Assembly: GCA_002897635.1 (NCBI GenBank)
Contig: BDTD01000022.1
Location: 57,016 to 121,015, forward strand
Length of the DNA stretch: 64,000 nt
Direction of reading: 5' to 3'
DNA from: a bacterium BMS3Abin11
GTDB lineage: Bacteria > Pseudomonadota > Gammaproteobacteria > BMS3Bbin11
The notes under the pieces are model-generated. The model did no database searches. It saw nothing but the letters and a program-made list of their open reading frames with translations, and had not been told where the DNA came from. Position numbers and translations under genes: made by a program. Shown here piece after piece: positions 18,935 through 28,275 of the stretch. Position 1 is the first letter of the stretch; every line of letters starts with the position of its first letter.

Positions 18935-20241
18935 TGAGCAGTTTTTCGATGCTGCAGCTGAATACCCGGGACGATGGTTTTGCAGAGTCTTTGCAGTTAC
19001 TATTAAATCGCAGCCGTCAGCCGATAGAAGATGTAGAAAAGGTCGTAGCAGACATCATCAGAAATATCGTTAAGCGCGGTGATCAGGCCTTACTTGAATA
19101 CACACGAAAATTTGATCGACTGGATGTGGCCGACTGCTCTGATCTTGAAATATCCAGCAACCGTCTGCAGCAGGCTATAGCCGCAATTTCAGATGTGCAG
19201 CACGAGGCACTGGATATTTCACTACATCGTGTACGTGATTTTCACCAGCGGCAGAGTGGCAAGTCGTGGACCTATACTGATGAAACCGGTACCTTGCTGG
19301 GGCAGCAGGTAACGCCGCTGGATCGGGTCGGTATATATGTCCCCGGAGGCAAGGCCGCTTACCCCTCAACAGTTGTTATGACAGCTGTTCCTGCTCAGGT
19401 CGCAGGTGTTGGCGAAACTATCATGGTTGTTCCTGCGCCGGATGGTGAGCTGAATGAACTGGTGCTGGCGGCCGCGGCACTAGCCGGTGTTGATCGTGTA
19501 TTCACGGTTGGTGGCGCACAGGCTATTGCAGCGCTGGCCTATGGTACGGAAACCATCCCTGCCGTTGACAAGATAGTTGGCCCAGGCAATGCTTATGTGA
19601 CAACGGCTAAACGGCATGTGTTCGGTAAGGTGGGGATCGATATGGTTGCCGGGCCATCAGAAATCGTTGTGCTTTGTGACTGTGACTGTGATCCCGCATG
19701 GGTAGCCATGGATTTATTCTCACAGGCCGAGCATGACGAACTGGCACAGTCTATTCTGGTCGCAACGTCTGCTGATTTTGCAACACAGGTACTGCAGGCC
19801 ATTGAAGAATTACTGCCGACTATGGAGCGCGAAGCAATTATCAGGGCATCGCTGCAGGGGCAGGGTGCCGTCATTGTTACTGAGGACATAGACCAGGCTA
19901 TTGATGTGACGAATCTTATTGCCCCGGAGCATCTGGAGCTGATTGTTGACGATCCACTGACCGTCTCGAAACAAATTCGTCATGCCGGGGCCATCTTCAT
20001 GGGTGCATACAGCAATGAAGTATTAGGCGACTATTGCGCCGGACCCAATCACACTTTGCCGACCTCCGGCACTGCCCGGTTCAGTTCACCGTTGGGAACT
20101 GATGATTTTCAAAAGCGTAGTAGTATTATTATGTGCACACCGGAATCTGCCTCGACACTCGGTAAGACGGCGTCTGTGATGGCACGTGCGGAATCGCTGA
20201 CTGCACATGCTCGTTCTGCGGAGTATCGTATAAAAGACTAA
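18934..20241 (+). CDS. hisD: Histidinol dehydrogenase
   Basis: 435 residues. The enzyme oxidises histidinol to histidine in the last two steps. Visible motifs: [51 protein letters not shown], the zinc/substrate residues in [10 protein letters not shown] and the C-terminal [15 protein letters not shown]. It overlaps the hisG stop by one base. Confidence 0.97.
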
Positions 20242-20283
20242 TTACACGGGGGGCCGCAATCAATGCAATGCTCCCACAATCTA

Positions 20284-20355
20284 CCTGTAGGTGCGAATTC
20301 ATTCGCACAAGTATTTTTACGAATCTCTGTGTGCGAATGAATTCGCACCTACAGG
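20284..20355. repeat. REP-like pair, GTGCGAATTCATTCGCAC family
   Basis: Two facing arms, CCTGTAGGTGCGAATTCATT at the left and its complement ending ATTCGCACCTACAGG at the right, separated by about 20 bases. Each arm contains the palindrome GTGCGAAT-TC-ATTCGCAC. The pair lies between hisD and hisC and could fold into one large or two small hairpins. Confidence 0.85.
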
Positions 20356-20424
20356 TATCATTTTTAACGGGCTGCAAGGTATTGTGATTACTATGATTCC
20401 TCTCGATTTAACAGAGGTTCCCAT

Positions 20425-21519
20425 ATGACAGACAAGACATCATCTGCCCGCTGGGTACGTGAGATCATCCAGCAACAGAGCAGCTACCACGTGCCGCCCG
20501 CAGGTGACTTCATCAAGCTCGATGCAATGGAAAACCCCTGGCCGATGCCGGAGGCACTCAAACAGCCCTGGCTCGATACCCTTACTGATCTCCAGTTGAA
20601 CCGTTATCCGGATCCAGTCGCAGATGATCTTGTTCACCGACTGCGTGCTGTGATGGAAATTCCAGATAAATCAGCCATCATGCTGGGTAATGGTTCGGAT
20701 GAGTTGATTCAGGTCATACTGATGGCTGTAGCCGGTGACAGTCGGACCGTGCTTGCTCCAGCACCGTCGTTTGTAATGTATGAAGTACTGGCTCGCGCAT
20801 GTGGTTTGTCTTATACCGGGGTACCTTTGCAGCAGAATTTCACGCTGGATATGCCTGCTATGCGTAAAGCGATCAGCAAGCACCAGCCTGTAGTCATATT
20901 TCTAGCCTCGCCAAACAACCCAACCGGCCTGATTTTTCAGCAGGCAGAAATTGAAGAAATTCTCAATCTGGCACCGGGGCTGGTAGTAGTGGATGAGGCC
21001 TATCAGCCTTTCATCGGGACAGGCAGCAAAAACTTCATCTGCCGATTAGTGGACTACCCCGATCTGATTGTAATGCGCACCCTGTCCAAAGTCGGCCTTG
21101 CCGGCATACGCCTCGGACTTATTGCCGGCCATACTGACTGGATAAGTGAACTGGACAAGCTGCGGCTGCCTTACAATATCAACAGCCTGACACAGGCAAC
21201 CGCCTCCTTCGCACTTGACCACTGGCAGGTGTTTCAGGATCAGATTGATGAGATATGTAGAGAGCGTGACAGGGTCTATGATTCTCTATCATCAATCAAT
21301 GGTGTTAAGGCATGGCCGAGTAATACAAACTTTATACTATTCAGGGTATCTGATAATCGTGCCGAGGCGATCCATGCTCAATTATTAGAAAAAGAGATTT
21401 TGATAAAATGTCTACATCATTCTGGAGGCGCACTGGAAAACTGTCTGCGTGTCACAATTGGTCGTCCAGAGGAGAATGATGCCTTTTTAAAAGAATTGTC
21501 CAAATTGCTTATGGGCTGA
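20425..21519 (+). CDS. hisC: Histidinol-phosphate aminotransferase
   Basis: 364 residues, PLP-dependent class I/II fold. Motifs: LDAMENPWPMP at the substrate site, MLGNGSDELIQ, FLASPNNPTGLIF, VVDEAYQPF and the PLP lysine in RTLSKVGLAGIRLG. It converts imidazole acetol phosphate to histidinol phosphate. The ATG follows AGAGGTTCCCAT, which matches the end sequence of the palindromic element. Confidence 0.95.
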   Translation: MTDKTSSARWVREIIQQQSSYHVPPAGDFIKLDAMENPWPMPEALKQPWLDTLTDLQLNRYPDPVADDLVHRLRAVMEIPDKSAIMLGNGSDELIQVILMAVAGDSRTVLAPAPSFVMYEVLARACGLSYTGVPLQQNFTLDMPAMRKAISKHQPVVIFLASPNNPTGLIFQQAEIEEILNLAPGLVVVDEAYQPFIGTGSKNFICRLVDYPDLIVMRTLSKVGLAGIRLGLIAGHTDWISELDKLRLPYNINSLTQATASFALDHWQVFQDQIDEICRERDRVYDSLSSINGVKAWPSNTNFILFRVSDNRAEAIHAQLLEKEILIKCLHHSGGALENCLRVTIGRPEENDAFLKELSKLLMG

Positions 21520-21540
21520 GAGGAAAAAAGGCAGAAAAAA

Positions 21541-21571
21541 ACCACCAGTTTTATCAATTCAGACTGATGGT
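21541..21571. terminator. Bidirectional intrinsic terminator between hisC and the acidic secreted protein gene
   Basis: ACCACCAG and CTGATGGT form an 8-base stem around a 15-base loop, with A-runs on the left and TTTTT on the right. On the minus strand the single mismatch becomes a G-U pair and the stem is followed by seven Ts, so it should work best for the minus gene ending at 21647. Confidence 0.55.
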
Positions 21572-21646
21572 CTTTTTGCTTCCAGCACAGGTCTTTGCTA
21601 CAAATAACTTTACTACTGTAATGAATCCTTCTTTGCTATTAAAGCC

Positions 21647-22324
21647 TTAAGATGTTCCTTCAGGGCCTTCTACATCAGACACGTTATCGTCATCGATCTC
21701 CCCTATATCATTGGCATCGTGCCCTGGCAGATTGTCATCATCTATCTCGTTTTCATGTTCGACTTCGTTCTCATTGTCAGCGAGTTCATGATTCGAGCTG
21801 TCATCGTTCGCAGATGTGTGATCAGAAGATTTTGATGGATCCGACTGACTGGATGAATTGTCACTGGAACTGGAGCCACCACTTGCTGCTGCAGCAACAC
21901 CTATACCGGCTACGGCGGCCGTCCCGATCAGAACTTTAGAAGCTATAACGCCACCGACGACTGCCTGACCGTTGATGTAGGTTTTTTCGATAGAGCTAAT
22001 GCCTGTCAGCTTGAGATCCATCAGGCCGAAGTGGATATCATCAGGCGCATTTATACGTCCGACCATGCCAAATTGTACATCAAACAGTGCCGGGCGTGAC
22101 CTGAAGTAGGTAAAGAGTGAGCCGGCACGGTCTGTAGATAGACGTGTCTGACCAAAACGGAAGCCCAGCACAGATTTATCCATCTTTGGTGCAGAAGAAT
22201 AATTGCTAAGTGGAATATTGAGGTACAACATACCCACACGTTCAACGTCTGTTTCAAATGCCAGAGCCTGGCTAGCTGTTAATGAAAGTGCAGCAATCGC
22301 TGCAATCTTAATAGGTGTTTTCAT
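21647..22324 (-). CDS. Secreted protein with acidic, Ser/Asp-rich C-terminus, unknown function
   Basis: About 225 residues from the ATG at 22324, which has AAGGA seven bases upstream. A signal peptide (IAAIAALSLTASQALA) precedes a folded part with VGMLYLNIPLSNYSS and SVLGFRFGQTRL. A hydrophobic stretch (VLIGTAAVAGIGVAAAA, residues about 130-147) precedes a low-complexity tail rich in Ser, Asp, Glu and Asn with two EIDDDN repeats. It is not recognised as a named family. It is divergent from the two-component system and could be its target. Confidence 0.75.
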   Translation of the reverse strand: MKTPIKIAAIAALSLTASQALAFETDVERVGMLYLNIPLSNYSSAPKMDKSVLGFRFGQTRLSTDRAGSLFTYFRSRPALFDVQFGMVGRINAPDDIHFGLMDLKLTGISSIEKTYINGQAVVGGVIASKVLIGTAAVAGIGVAAAASGGSSSSDNSSSQSDPSKSSDHTSANDDSSNHELADNENEVEHENEIDDDNLPGHDANDIGEIDDDNVSDVEGPEGTS

Positions 22325-22460
22325 GGTAATTTCCTTCACACAACCGTGTGATATTTCTCCAACAGTAAAAAATATTTTCCATATTTTAGCCGATAGAGGC
22401 TAGTTGACAGGCAAACCTGCTGTCCGTTGTTGTCCATTATGTGTACTTTAGTCTTCAATT

Positions 22461-22477
22461 CTTAAAATATCCTTAAG
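22461..22477 (+). promoter_or_regulatory. Candidate PmrA/QseB box in front of the two-component operon
   Basis: CTTAAA, five bases, CTTAAG: two half-sites in the 6-5-6 spacing of PmrA/QseB direct repeats, in the divergent gap between the acidic secreted protein and the response regulator, about 155 bases before its start. Autoregulation is the inference. Confidence 0.4.
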
Positions 22478-22630
22478 AAACCGGTGAAATCTGATAAAAG
22501 TGATGAAAACATTGACTGGTGGGGAGAAAATGTCGGTGTTGTATGTCCGCGCGCATTTATCACCTTCCACATGATAGAGTTATATTTTCTTTTCAGGATT
22601 TTAAGCAGGAATATGTACCGAACCAGTTAA

Positions 22631-23326
22631 ATGAGAATATTGCTTGTAGAAGATGATGCCCTGCTGGGGGATGCTGTTTGTGTCGGTCTGACGCAGGCAG
22701 GTTTTACTGTTGACTGGGTTAAGGATGGAAGGGAGGCACTGGCTGCGGCATCCGCCGGTTGGCATGACCTGATTATCCTGGACCTCGGGCTGCCGGGCAT
22801 TTCAGGCCAGCAGGTATTGTCTGCCTTGCGTAATGCGGCAAATGATATCCCAGTGCTGATATTGACAGCCCGAGATACCGTTGATCAGCGCATAGCCGGG
22901 CTAGATGCCGGTGCAGATGACTATATGACTAAGCCGTTTGACATGGACGAACTCAGTGCCAGGGTCAGGGCATTACTACGCCGGCGGACTGGTAGAGCGG
23001 CGCCATTACTTCATCATGGAGACATTATTCTTGATCCGGCAGCCCATGTTGCCACACAGCGTGGTGGATCAGTCAATCTATCGCATAGAGAATTCAGTAT
23101 GCTGCAGCTTTTACTGGAGAGCGCGGGACGGGTGCTTTCACGTCAACATTTTGAAGAGAGCCTCTATGGATGGGATGAGGAGATAGAGAGCAATGCAATT
23201 GAGGTACATATCCATCATCTGCGTAAAAAGTTGGGTTCAGATCTGATTCGCACAGTTCGAGGCGTGGGTTATACGATAGACAAAGTAAAGGGCACCTCTA
23301 TTCATGGATCAATAGAGGTGCCCTAA
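22631..23326 (+). CDS. OmpR-family response regulator (QseB/PmrA-like)
   Basis: 231 residues. The receiver domain has acidic pocket EDD (residues 7-9), phospho-acceptor Asp51 in LIILDLGLPG and Lys in DYMTKPFDMDEL. The C-terminal winged helix ends with RTVRGVGYTID, where such proteins normally stop soon after. Here the last residues (GTSIHGSIEVP) are encoded by an inserted palindrome at 23290-23323, which also supplies the stop region. The sensor kinase starts one base after the stop. Confidence 0.94.
   Translation: MRILLVEDDALLGDAVCVGLTQAGFTVDWVKDGREALAAASAGWHDLIILDLGLPGISGQQVLSALRNAANDIPVLILTARDTVDQRIAGLDAGADDYMTKPFDMDELSARVRALLRRRTGRAAPLLHHGDIILDPAAHVATQRGGSVNLSHREFSMLQLLLESAGRVLSRQHFEESLYGWDEEIESNAIEVHIHHLRKKLGSDLIRTVRGVGYTIDKVKGTSIHGSIEVP
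23290..23323. repeat. End-only palindrome inside the response regulator 3' end
   Basis: GGGCACCTCTATT and AATAGAGGTGCCC form a perfect 13-base stem with an 8-base loop. The arms resemble the ends of the 160-bp mobile element without its interior. GAGGTG in the right arm is the only Shine-Dalgarno candidate for the sensor kinase at 23328, so the hairpin would hide that ribosome-binding site. Confidence 0.85.
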
Positions 23327-23327
23327 A

Positions 23328-24695
23328 ATGACGCAGTCTATCCGGCTTCGACTTGTTTTTTTCATCGGCAGCTTAATGCTGCTGGCCTGGGGTGGCATCA
23401 CAGCCAGTAGTATTTATTCAGCACGTAAAGAAGTACGGGAACTTTTTGATGCACAACTTGCACAATCTGCCAGAGTGCTGCATGCCCTGATCCAACGTGA
23501 AATGGAAGAAGCTCTGGTAGAGGGGAAGAATGAAAGTGTGATAGTGCTGGATGTATCGGCACCTGGACGTTTCTATGAAAGCAAGATTTCTTTTATGGTC
23601 AGGGACAAGGATGGTAAAGCCTGGTTTATGTCACAGCAGGCTCCAGATCTAGATATCACAGAAGACACGACAGGATTCATTGATGTCACAGCTGTTGATG
23701 GTAAGTGGCGCGTATTCATGATGCGAGACAGGGCCATCGGCTTTACAATAGAAGTCGCCCAAAATTATCACATACGCAAAGAATTGATTATGGAAATTAC
23801 CCGGCAGGTGTTCTGGCCATTCATCATTGTGTTGCCGTTGCTTATGCTGATGATCTGGATAGGTGCAAGTCGTAGTCTAAGACCGCTGGAGGCGATAGCT
23901 GATGAGGTGCGGTATCGCAACCCACAGAATCTTGAACAGATTGATGTTGCCAGAGTGCCGGCAGAAGTGCTGCCTTTATTTGCTTCATTAAACACCTTAT
24001 TGAGTCGTTTGCAGAAGGCAATAAGCAATGAGCGCGGCTTCACTTCAGATGCGGCGCATGAGTTGCGTACACCGCTGGCTGGAATCAAGGCGCAGGCCCA
24101 GGTGGCACTGAGAGCGTCTGATGAAAAGGAGAAAGACGCGGCGATCAGGCATATCATCATCGGTATCGATAACACTACCCACCTGGTACGCCAGATGCTG
24201 ATGCTGGCCAGGCTGGATCCAGATATCCCGAACAGAAAATTTATAGAACAGGATTTGATGCGTATTCTGACAGAAGTGGCTGCGGATGTAGCAAGCCTGG
24301 CAATGGAAAAACATGTCGATCTGGAAGTGCTACAGGCCACAGGTGAAACCAAAATAGAGGGGCAGGCAGAGGCACTGTCCGTGCTGGTCAGAAACCTGAT
24401 TGATAATGCAGTACGTTATACACCTGCAGGTGGCTGGGTAAAAGCAGGCATCTCCCGTACGCCTGATGGAGTGGTATTAAAAATTATGGATAGTGGGCCA
24501 GGTATAGCGGAGGAGGATAAAGACAGAGTCTTCGACCGTTTCTATCGTGGCCTCGGTACTGGCCAGACCGGCAGCGGCCTGGGACTGTCAATCGTACAGC
24601 GCGTCGTAGATCTGCATAACGCGACGATAGAATTTCAGACAGGAATGGGGGAAGGAAAGGGGGTGACGGTTGAGGTTACGTTTCCTTCGAAATAA
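23328..24695 (+). CDS. Sensor histidine kinase (QseC/PmrB-like)
   Basis: 455 residues. Two membrane segments (about residues 8-28 and 163-180) enclose a periplasmic sensor region of about 130 residues. The H-box is SDAAHELRTPLAG (His244), N-box LVRNLIDNAVRYTP, G-boxes DSGPGI and GSGLGLSIV. It should phosphorylate the preceding regulator. The pair interrupts the histidine gene run between hisC and hisB. The signal sensed cannot be told; QseC relatives respond to host or metal cues, PmrB to Fe(III) and low pH. Confidence 0.93.
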   Translation: MTQSIRLRLVFFIGSLMLLAWGGITASSIYSARKEVRELFDAQLAQSARVLHALIQREMEEALVEGKNESVIVLDVSAPGRFYESKISFMVRDKDGKAWFMSQQAPDLDITEDTTGFIDVTAVDGKWRVFMMRDRAIGFTIEVAQNYHIRKELIMEITRQVFWPFIIVLPLLMLMIWIGASRSLRPLEAIADEVRYRNPQNLEQIDVARVPAEVLPLFASLNTLLSRLQKAISNERGFTSDAAHELRTPLAGIKAQAQVALRASDEKEKDAAIRHIIIGIDNTTHLVRQMLMLARLDPDIPNRKFIEQDLMRILTEVAADVASLAMEKHVDLEVLQATGETKIEGQAEALSVLVRNLIDNAVRYTPAGGWVKAGISRTPDGVVLKIMDSGPGIAEEDKDRVFDRFYRGLGTGQTGSGLGLSIVQRVVDLHNATIEFQTGMGEGKGVTVEVTFPSK

Positions 24696-24958
24696 AGTTC
24701 CAAGATCCAAGATCCAAGTTCCAAGTTCCAGGATCCAAGTTCCAAGATCGAAAACCGAAAATCTATCACCACAGAGGGCACAGAGGTCACAGAGGTTTTT
24801 AGTATTGCTGGATTTCTGAATTAGCAGTATAAGTGTAGGTATGAAGAGAATGTTAAATATCTACGTGAAAACTTTTTTCCCTCTGTGACCTCTGTGTCCT
24901 CTGTGGTAAATAAGTTTTTGACTTTGATCTTTAGTCCTGGAACTTGGAACTTGGAACT
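24696..24958. repeat. Nested inverted arrays: heptamer arms outside, 9-base-unit arms inside
   Basis: Outer left arm 24696-24748 has CCAAGTT/CCAAGAT units; outer right arm 24931-24958 has ACTTGGA units. Inside are 9-base units: CACAGAGGG, CACAGAGGT, CACAGAGGT at 24767-24796, matched by CCTCTGTGA, CCTCTGTGT, CCTCTGTGG at 24880-24906. The whole 316-base gap between the sensor kinase and hisB is repeat DNA apart from an AT-rich centre. Confidence 0.9.
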
Positions 24959-25011
24959 CAAACCCGCTTTTCTGCTAAAATCCCTGAAACCATCAGTTTT
25001 GGAAAAAACTA

Positions 25012-25605
25012 ATGAACAACCGCACAGCAACCATATCCCGTGACACCCTCGAAACCCAGATTAGTATCACGCTGAATATCGATGGTACAGGGCAGTCATC
25101 TTTTTCTACCGGTGTACCTTTTCTGGAGCACATGCTGGAGCAGATCGCCCGTCATGGCCTGATTGATCTGGACGTTCAGGCAAAGGGCGATTTACATATT
25201 GATGCACATCACCTTGTTGAAGATATCGGTATTGTACTTGGCCAGGCCTTTAAGCAGGCACTGGGTGACAAACGCGGTATGACCCGCTATGGTTATGCCT
25301 TTGTGCCATTGGATGAAGCCCTTAGCCGCGTAGTCATCGACTTTTCCGGTCGCCCTCAGATCGAGTTTCGGGTGGATTTCCCGCGTGCCAGCGTCGGTGA
25401 ATTTGAAACGGATCTGGTGCACGAATTCTTTCAGGGTTTTTGTAATCATGCACTGGTAACTTTGCATATCGATAATCTGCATGGTGATAACTCACACCAT
25501 ATTGCCGAGACTGTGTTTAAGGCATTCGGCCGTGCTGTGCGTATGGCTGTTGAGACGGATGCCCGTATAGGTGCGGATATCCCCTCAACCAAGGGTAGTC
25601 TCTAA
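25012..25605 (+). CDS. hisB: Imidazoleglycerol-phosphate dehydratase
   Basis: 197 residues, the monofunctional form without the histidinol phosphatase domain. Metal-binding motifs [14 protein letters not shown] and [18 protein letters not shown] are present, with [16 protein letters not shown] near the N-terminus. It catalyses the sixth step of histidine synthesis. It begins the hisBHAFIE run. Confidence 0.97.
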   Translation: MNNRTATISRDTLETQISITLNIDGTGQSSFSTGVPFLEHMLEQIARHGLIDLDVQAKGDLHIDAHHLVEDIGIVLGQAFKQALGDKRGMTRYGYAFVPLDEALSRVVIDFSGRPQIEFRVDFPRASVGEFETDLVHEFFQGFCNHALVTLHIDNLHGDNSHHIAETVFKAFGRAVRMAVETDARIGADIPSTKGSL

Positions 25606-25646
25606 CTGCGATCATAGATTTTTGAATCATGGAGGTTCCTTAAATC

Positions 25647-26318
25647 ATGACCAGTATTGTAGTTGTCGATTTCGGCATGGGTAATCTGCGCTCTGTTGCC
25701 AAAGCCTTCGAACATGTAGCACCAAAAGCTGATGTTAAGATTTCAGGTGATGTGAGTGACATTTATGCGGCTGATCGTGTAGTGCTGCCCGGACAGGGTG
25801 CCATAGGTGGCTATATAAAAGCCTTGCACAATACTGCTCTGGAACCAGCTATTCTTGACGCGGCGGCAAATAAACCCTTTCTTGGTGTTTGTCTGGGGCA
25901 GCAGGTCCTGTATGAATCCAGTGATGAGCATGGTGAAGACGGCGACAGCGTCAAAACACTGGGCCTGTTCAAGGGCCATACAAAACATTTCACCGATGTC
26001 TCCAGTGACCCGCTGGTAATGATCAATCCGCAAACCGGTCATCAGTATTCAATCCCGCACATGGGCTGGAACCAGGTAAGGCAGACTGTAAAACATCCGT
26101 TGTGGCAGGGTATTGACGATATGGCAAGGTTTTACTTTGTCCACAGCTATTGTGTGCAATCAGAAAATGAAGCCGATGTGGCAGGTGTCACCGAATACGG
26201 CGTGGAATTCACCTCGGCAACAGCCCGCGACAACATTTTTGCAGTGCAGTTTCACCCGGAAAAAAGTCAGCATGACGGTCTCAGGCTGTTAGAGAATTTT
26301 GTTAACTGGAAAGTCTAG
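25647..26318 (+). CDS. hisH: Imidazole glycerol phosphate synthase, glutaminase subunit
   Basis: 223 residues, class I amidotransferase. The catalytic Cys is in FLGVCLGQQVLYE, the His-Glu pair in AVQFHPEKSQHDG, and the oxyanion loop is LPGQGAIGG. It feeds ammonia to HisF. Its ATG follows GGAGGTTCCTTAAATC, again resembling the end of the palindromic element. A heptamer array starts two bases after its stop. Confidence 0.96.
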   Translation: MTSIVVVDFGMGNLRSVAKAFEHVAPKADVKISGDVSDIYAADRVVLPGQGAIGGYIKALHNTALEPAILDAAANKPFLGVCLGQQVLYESSDEHGEDGDSVKTLGLFKGHTKHFTDVSSDPLVMINPQTGHQYSIPHMGWNQVRQTVKHPLWQGIDDMARFYFVHSYCVQSENEADVAGVTEYGVEFTSATARDNIFAVQFHPEKSQHDGLRLLENFVNWKV

Positions 26319-26320
26319 AC

Positions 26321-26516
26321 TAAAGATTAAGGATTAAGGATTAAGGATTAAGGATTAAGGATTAAGGATTAAGGATTAAGGATCAAGGATTAAGGATCAA
26401 GGATCAAGGATCAAGGATTAAGGATTAAGGATTAAGGATTAAGGATTAAGGATTAAGGATTAAGGGATTTGCGATTTTGACTTTCCTTTAATCTTTCATC
26501 CTTAATCCTTCATCTT
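26321..26516. repeat. Longest heptamer array: 21 units of TAAGGAT with a facing arm
   Basis: 26321-26467 is exactly 21 consecutive 7-base units: one TAAAGAT, fifteen TAAGGAT, four CAAGGAT (units 10, 12, 13, 14) and a last TAAGGGA. A shorter facing arm (CTTTAATCTTTCATCC, TTAATCCTTCATC) spans about 26485-26516. The array fills most of the hisH-hisA gap. Confidence 0.95.
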
Positions 26517-26572
26517 CTTTTTTTACACCTTATGTAACGTAAAAACATTATAGATTCTGAAAAAGGAAAATC

Positions 26573-27328
26573 ATGCTAATAATCCCCGCAATTGATCTGA
26601 AGGATGGCCAGTGTGTGCGCTTACGTCAGGGCCGTATGGAAGACGATACTGTATTTTCAGATAATCCGCTTGATATGGCGGGGCGCTGGGTCGATGCGGG
26701 TGCGCGACGGCTGCATATTGTTGATCTTAATGGTGCCTTTGAGGGTCGTCCAGTTAATGAACAGGTGATACGGGATATTGCAGCGGCCTATCCTGATTTA
26801 CCTATACAACTGGGTGGCGGCATTCGTAACCTTGCAACCGCTGTAGCCTATATTGAAGCCGGTGTAAATTATACAATCATCGGAACTATGGCGGTGCGTG
26901 AGCCAAAATTTGTCAAAGAGCTATGCAGAGCCATTCCCGGCCATGTGTATGTAGGCCTTGATGCCAAAAATGGAGTGGTAGCGGTAGATGGTTGGGCAGA
27001 AGACTCTGGCATGGATGTCACAGAACTGGCACGTCAGTTCGAAGATGATGGCATTGAGGGGATCATTTATACTGATATCTCCCGCGACGGCATGATGCAG
27101 GGCGTTAATGCCAGGGCAACCGCGCGTCTGGCAGAGGCTTTGACTGTGCCGGTCGTGGCATCCGGTGGCATCAGCACCATGGCAGACATTGAACGCCTGC
27201 TGGAACATGAAGCAAGTGGCATCAATGCCGCTATCATCGGTCGTGCCTTATATGAAGGTTCGTTAGATCTGGCTGAGTGCCAGCGGTTAGCCGATAAGAC
27301 AGACCAGGCAGACAGAGAAAGGGCATAA
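26573..27328 (+). CDS. hisA: Phosphoribosylformimino-5-aminoimidazole carboxamide ribotide isomerase
   Basis: 251 residues, beta/alpha barrel. Motifs: [14 protein letters not shown] with catalytic Asp8, [19 protein letters not shown], and [12 protein letters not shown] with the second catalytic Asp. It isomerises ProFAR to PRFAR. GGAAAATC precedes the ATG. Confidence 0.97.
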   Translation: MLIIPAIDLKDGQCVRLRQGRMEDDTVFSDNPLDMAGRWVDAGARRLHIVDLNGAFEGRPVNEQVIRDIAAAYPDLPIQLGGGIRNLATAVAYIEAGVNYTIIGTMAVREPKFVKELCRAIPGHVYVGLDAKNGVVAVDGWAEDSGMDVTELARQFEDDGIEGIIYTDISRDGMMQGVNARATARLAEALTVPVVASGGISTMADIERLLEHEASGINAAIIGRALYEGSLDLAECQRLADKTDQADRERA

Positions 27329-27329
27329 T

Positions 27330-28106
27330 ATGGGACTGGCGAAAAGAATTATCCCCTGCCTGGATGTGCGTGACGGGCGCGTAGTCAAAGGCGTGCAGTT
27401 CGTTGATATTCGCGATGCGGGCAATCCGGTGGAGGTGGCCGCGCGCTACGATGAGCAGGGTGCAGATGAAATCACCTTCCTCGATATCACAGCATCTTCG
27501 GATAATCGCGATACCATTCTACATGTGGTAGAGGAAGTCGCCAGCACTGTATTCATTCCGCTGACAGTAGGCGGTGGCATACGCGTGCTGGATGATGTGC
27601 GTCGTATGTTGAACGCGGGTGCGGATAAAGTGGGTATCAATACCGCTGCCGTGTTTAACCCCGAATTTGTTAAAGAGGCCTCCGACCATTTTGGATCGCA
27701 GGCGATCGTGGTGTCTATCGATGCCAAGCAGGTAGAAGCCGGTGATAACCCCCGTTGGGAAATATTTACCCACGGTGGGCGTAAAAGCACCGGCCTGGAT
27801 GCCCTTGAATGGGCAAAGAAAATGGCCGATTACGGGGCCGGAGAAATTCTGTTGACCAGTATGGACAGAGATGGCACCCGCGATGGTTTTGATCTGGCCC
27901 TGACACGCGCTATTTGTGATACCGTTAATGTACCGGTAATCGCTTCCGGTGGCGTCGGAAATCTCGATCATCTGGTCGATGGCGTGAGTAAAGGACATGC
28001 CGATGCGGTGCTGGCAGCCAGTATTTTCCATTTTGGTGATTACACTGTGCAGCAGGCCAAAAAGCGTATGCAGGATGCCGGTATCGAAGTAAGAATTACG
28101 GAATAA
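27330..28106 (+). CDS. hisF: Imidazole glycerol phosphate synthase, cyclase subunit
   Basis: 258 residues, barrel paralogue of HisA. Motifs: [19 protein letters not shown] with catalytic Asp11, [38 protein letters not shown] with Asp130-equivalent, and [12 protein letters not shown]. It cyclises PRFAR with ammonia from HisH. The start is one base after the hisA stop. Confidence 0.97.
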   Translation: MGLAKRIIPCLDVRDGRVVKGVQFVDIRDAGNPVEVAARYDEQGADEITFLDITASSDNRDTILHVVEEVASTVFIPLTVGGGIRVLDDVRRMLNAGADKVGINTAAVFNPEFVKEASDHFGSQAIVVSIDAKQVEAGDNPRWEIFTHGGRKSTGLDALEWAKKMADYGAGEILLTSMDRDGTRDGFDLALTRAICDTVNVPVIASGGVGNLDHLVDGVSKGHADAVLAASIFHFGDYTVQQAKKRMQDAGIEVRITE

Positions 28107-28145
28107 TACAAATGGATGTAGCGTTGATCGGCGTGATTTTCTTAG

Positions 28146-28256
28146 ATGAAGGATTAAAGACTAAGGGTGAAGGATAAATAAATGCACGCCCTGCTCTTTT
28201 ATCCTGAATCCTTCATCTTTTATCTAAAAAGCATCGCGCCGAGCGACGCTCTACAG
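28146..28256. repeat. Heptamer array followed by a CGCTCGGCGCGATG-type REP
   Basis: Left arm 28146-28176 (GATGAAGGATTAAAGAC and TAAGGGTGAAGGAT) faces a right arm 28201-28225 (ATCCTGAATCCTTCATC). It is followed at 28231-28256 by GCATCGCGCCGAGCGACGCT, a REP-like motif whose inverse recurs at 28701, 59125 and, in worn form, 61326. The block occupies most of the hisF-hisI gap. Confidence 0.8.
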
Positions 28257-28275
28257 GCACATAAGAGGTAAGCAA

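Noticed and set aside
20129..20377. 82-codon minus-strand frame, and similar frames at 34093-34290 and 44156-44344
   Set aside because: They read through REP arms (giving CEFIRT and MNSHLQ-like words), so their similarity to each other comes from the repeat and not from coding.
26321..26516. Possible CRISPR array
   Set aside because: Units are contiguous 7-mers without spacers and no cas gene is present.
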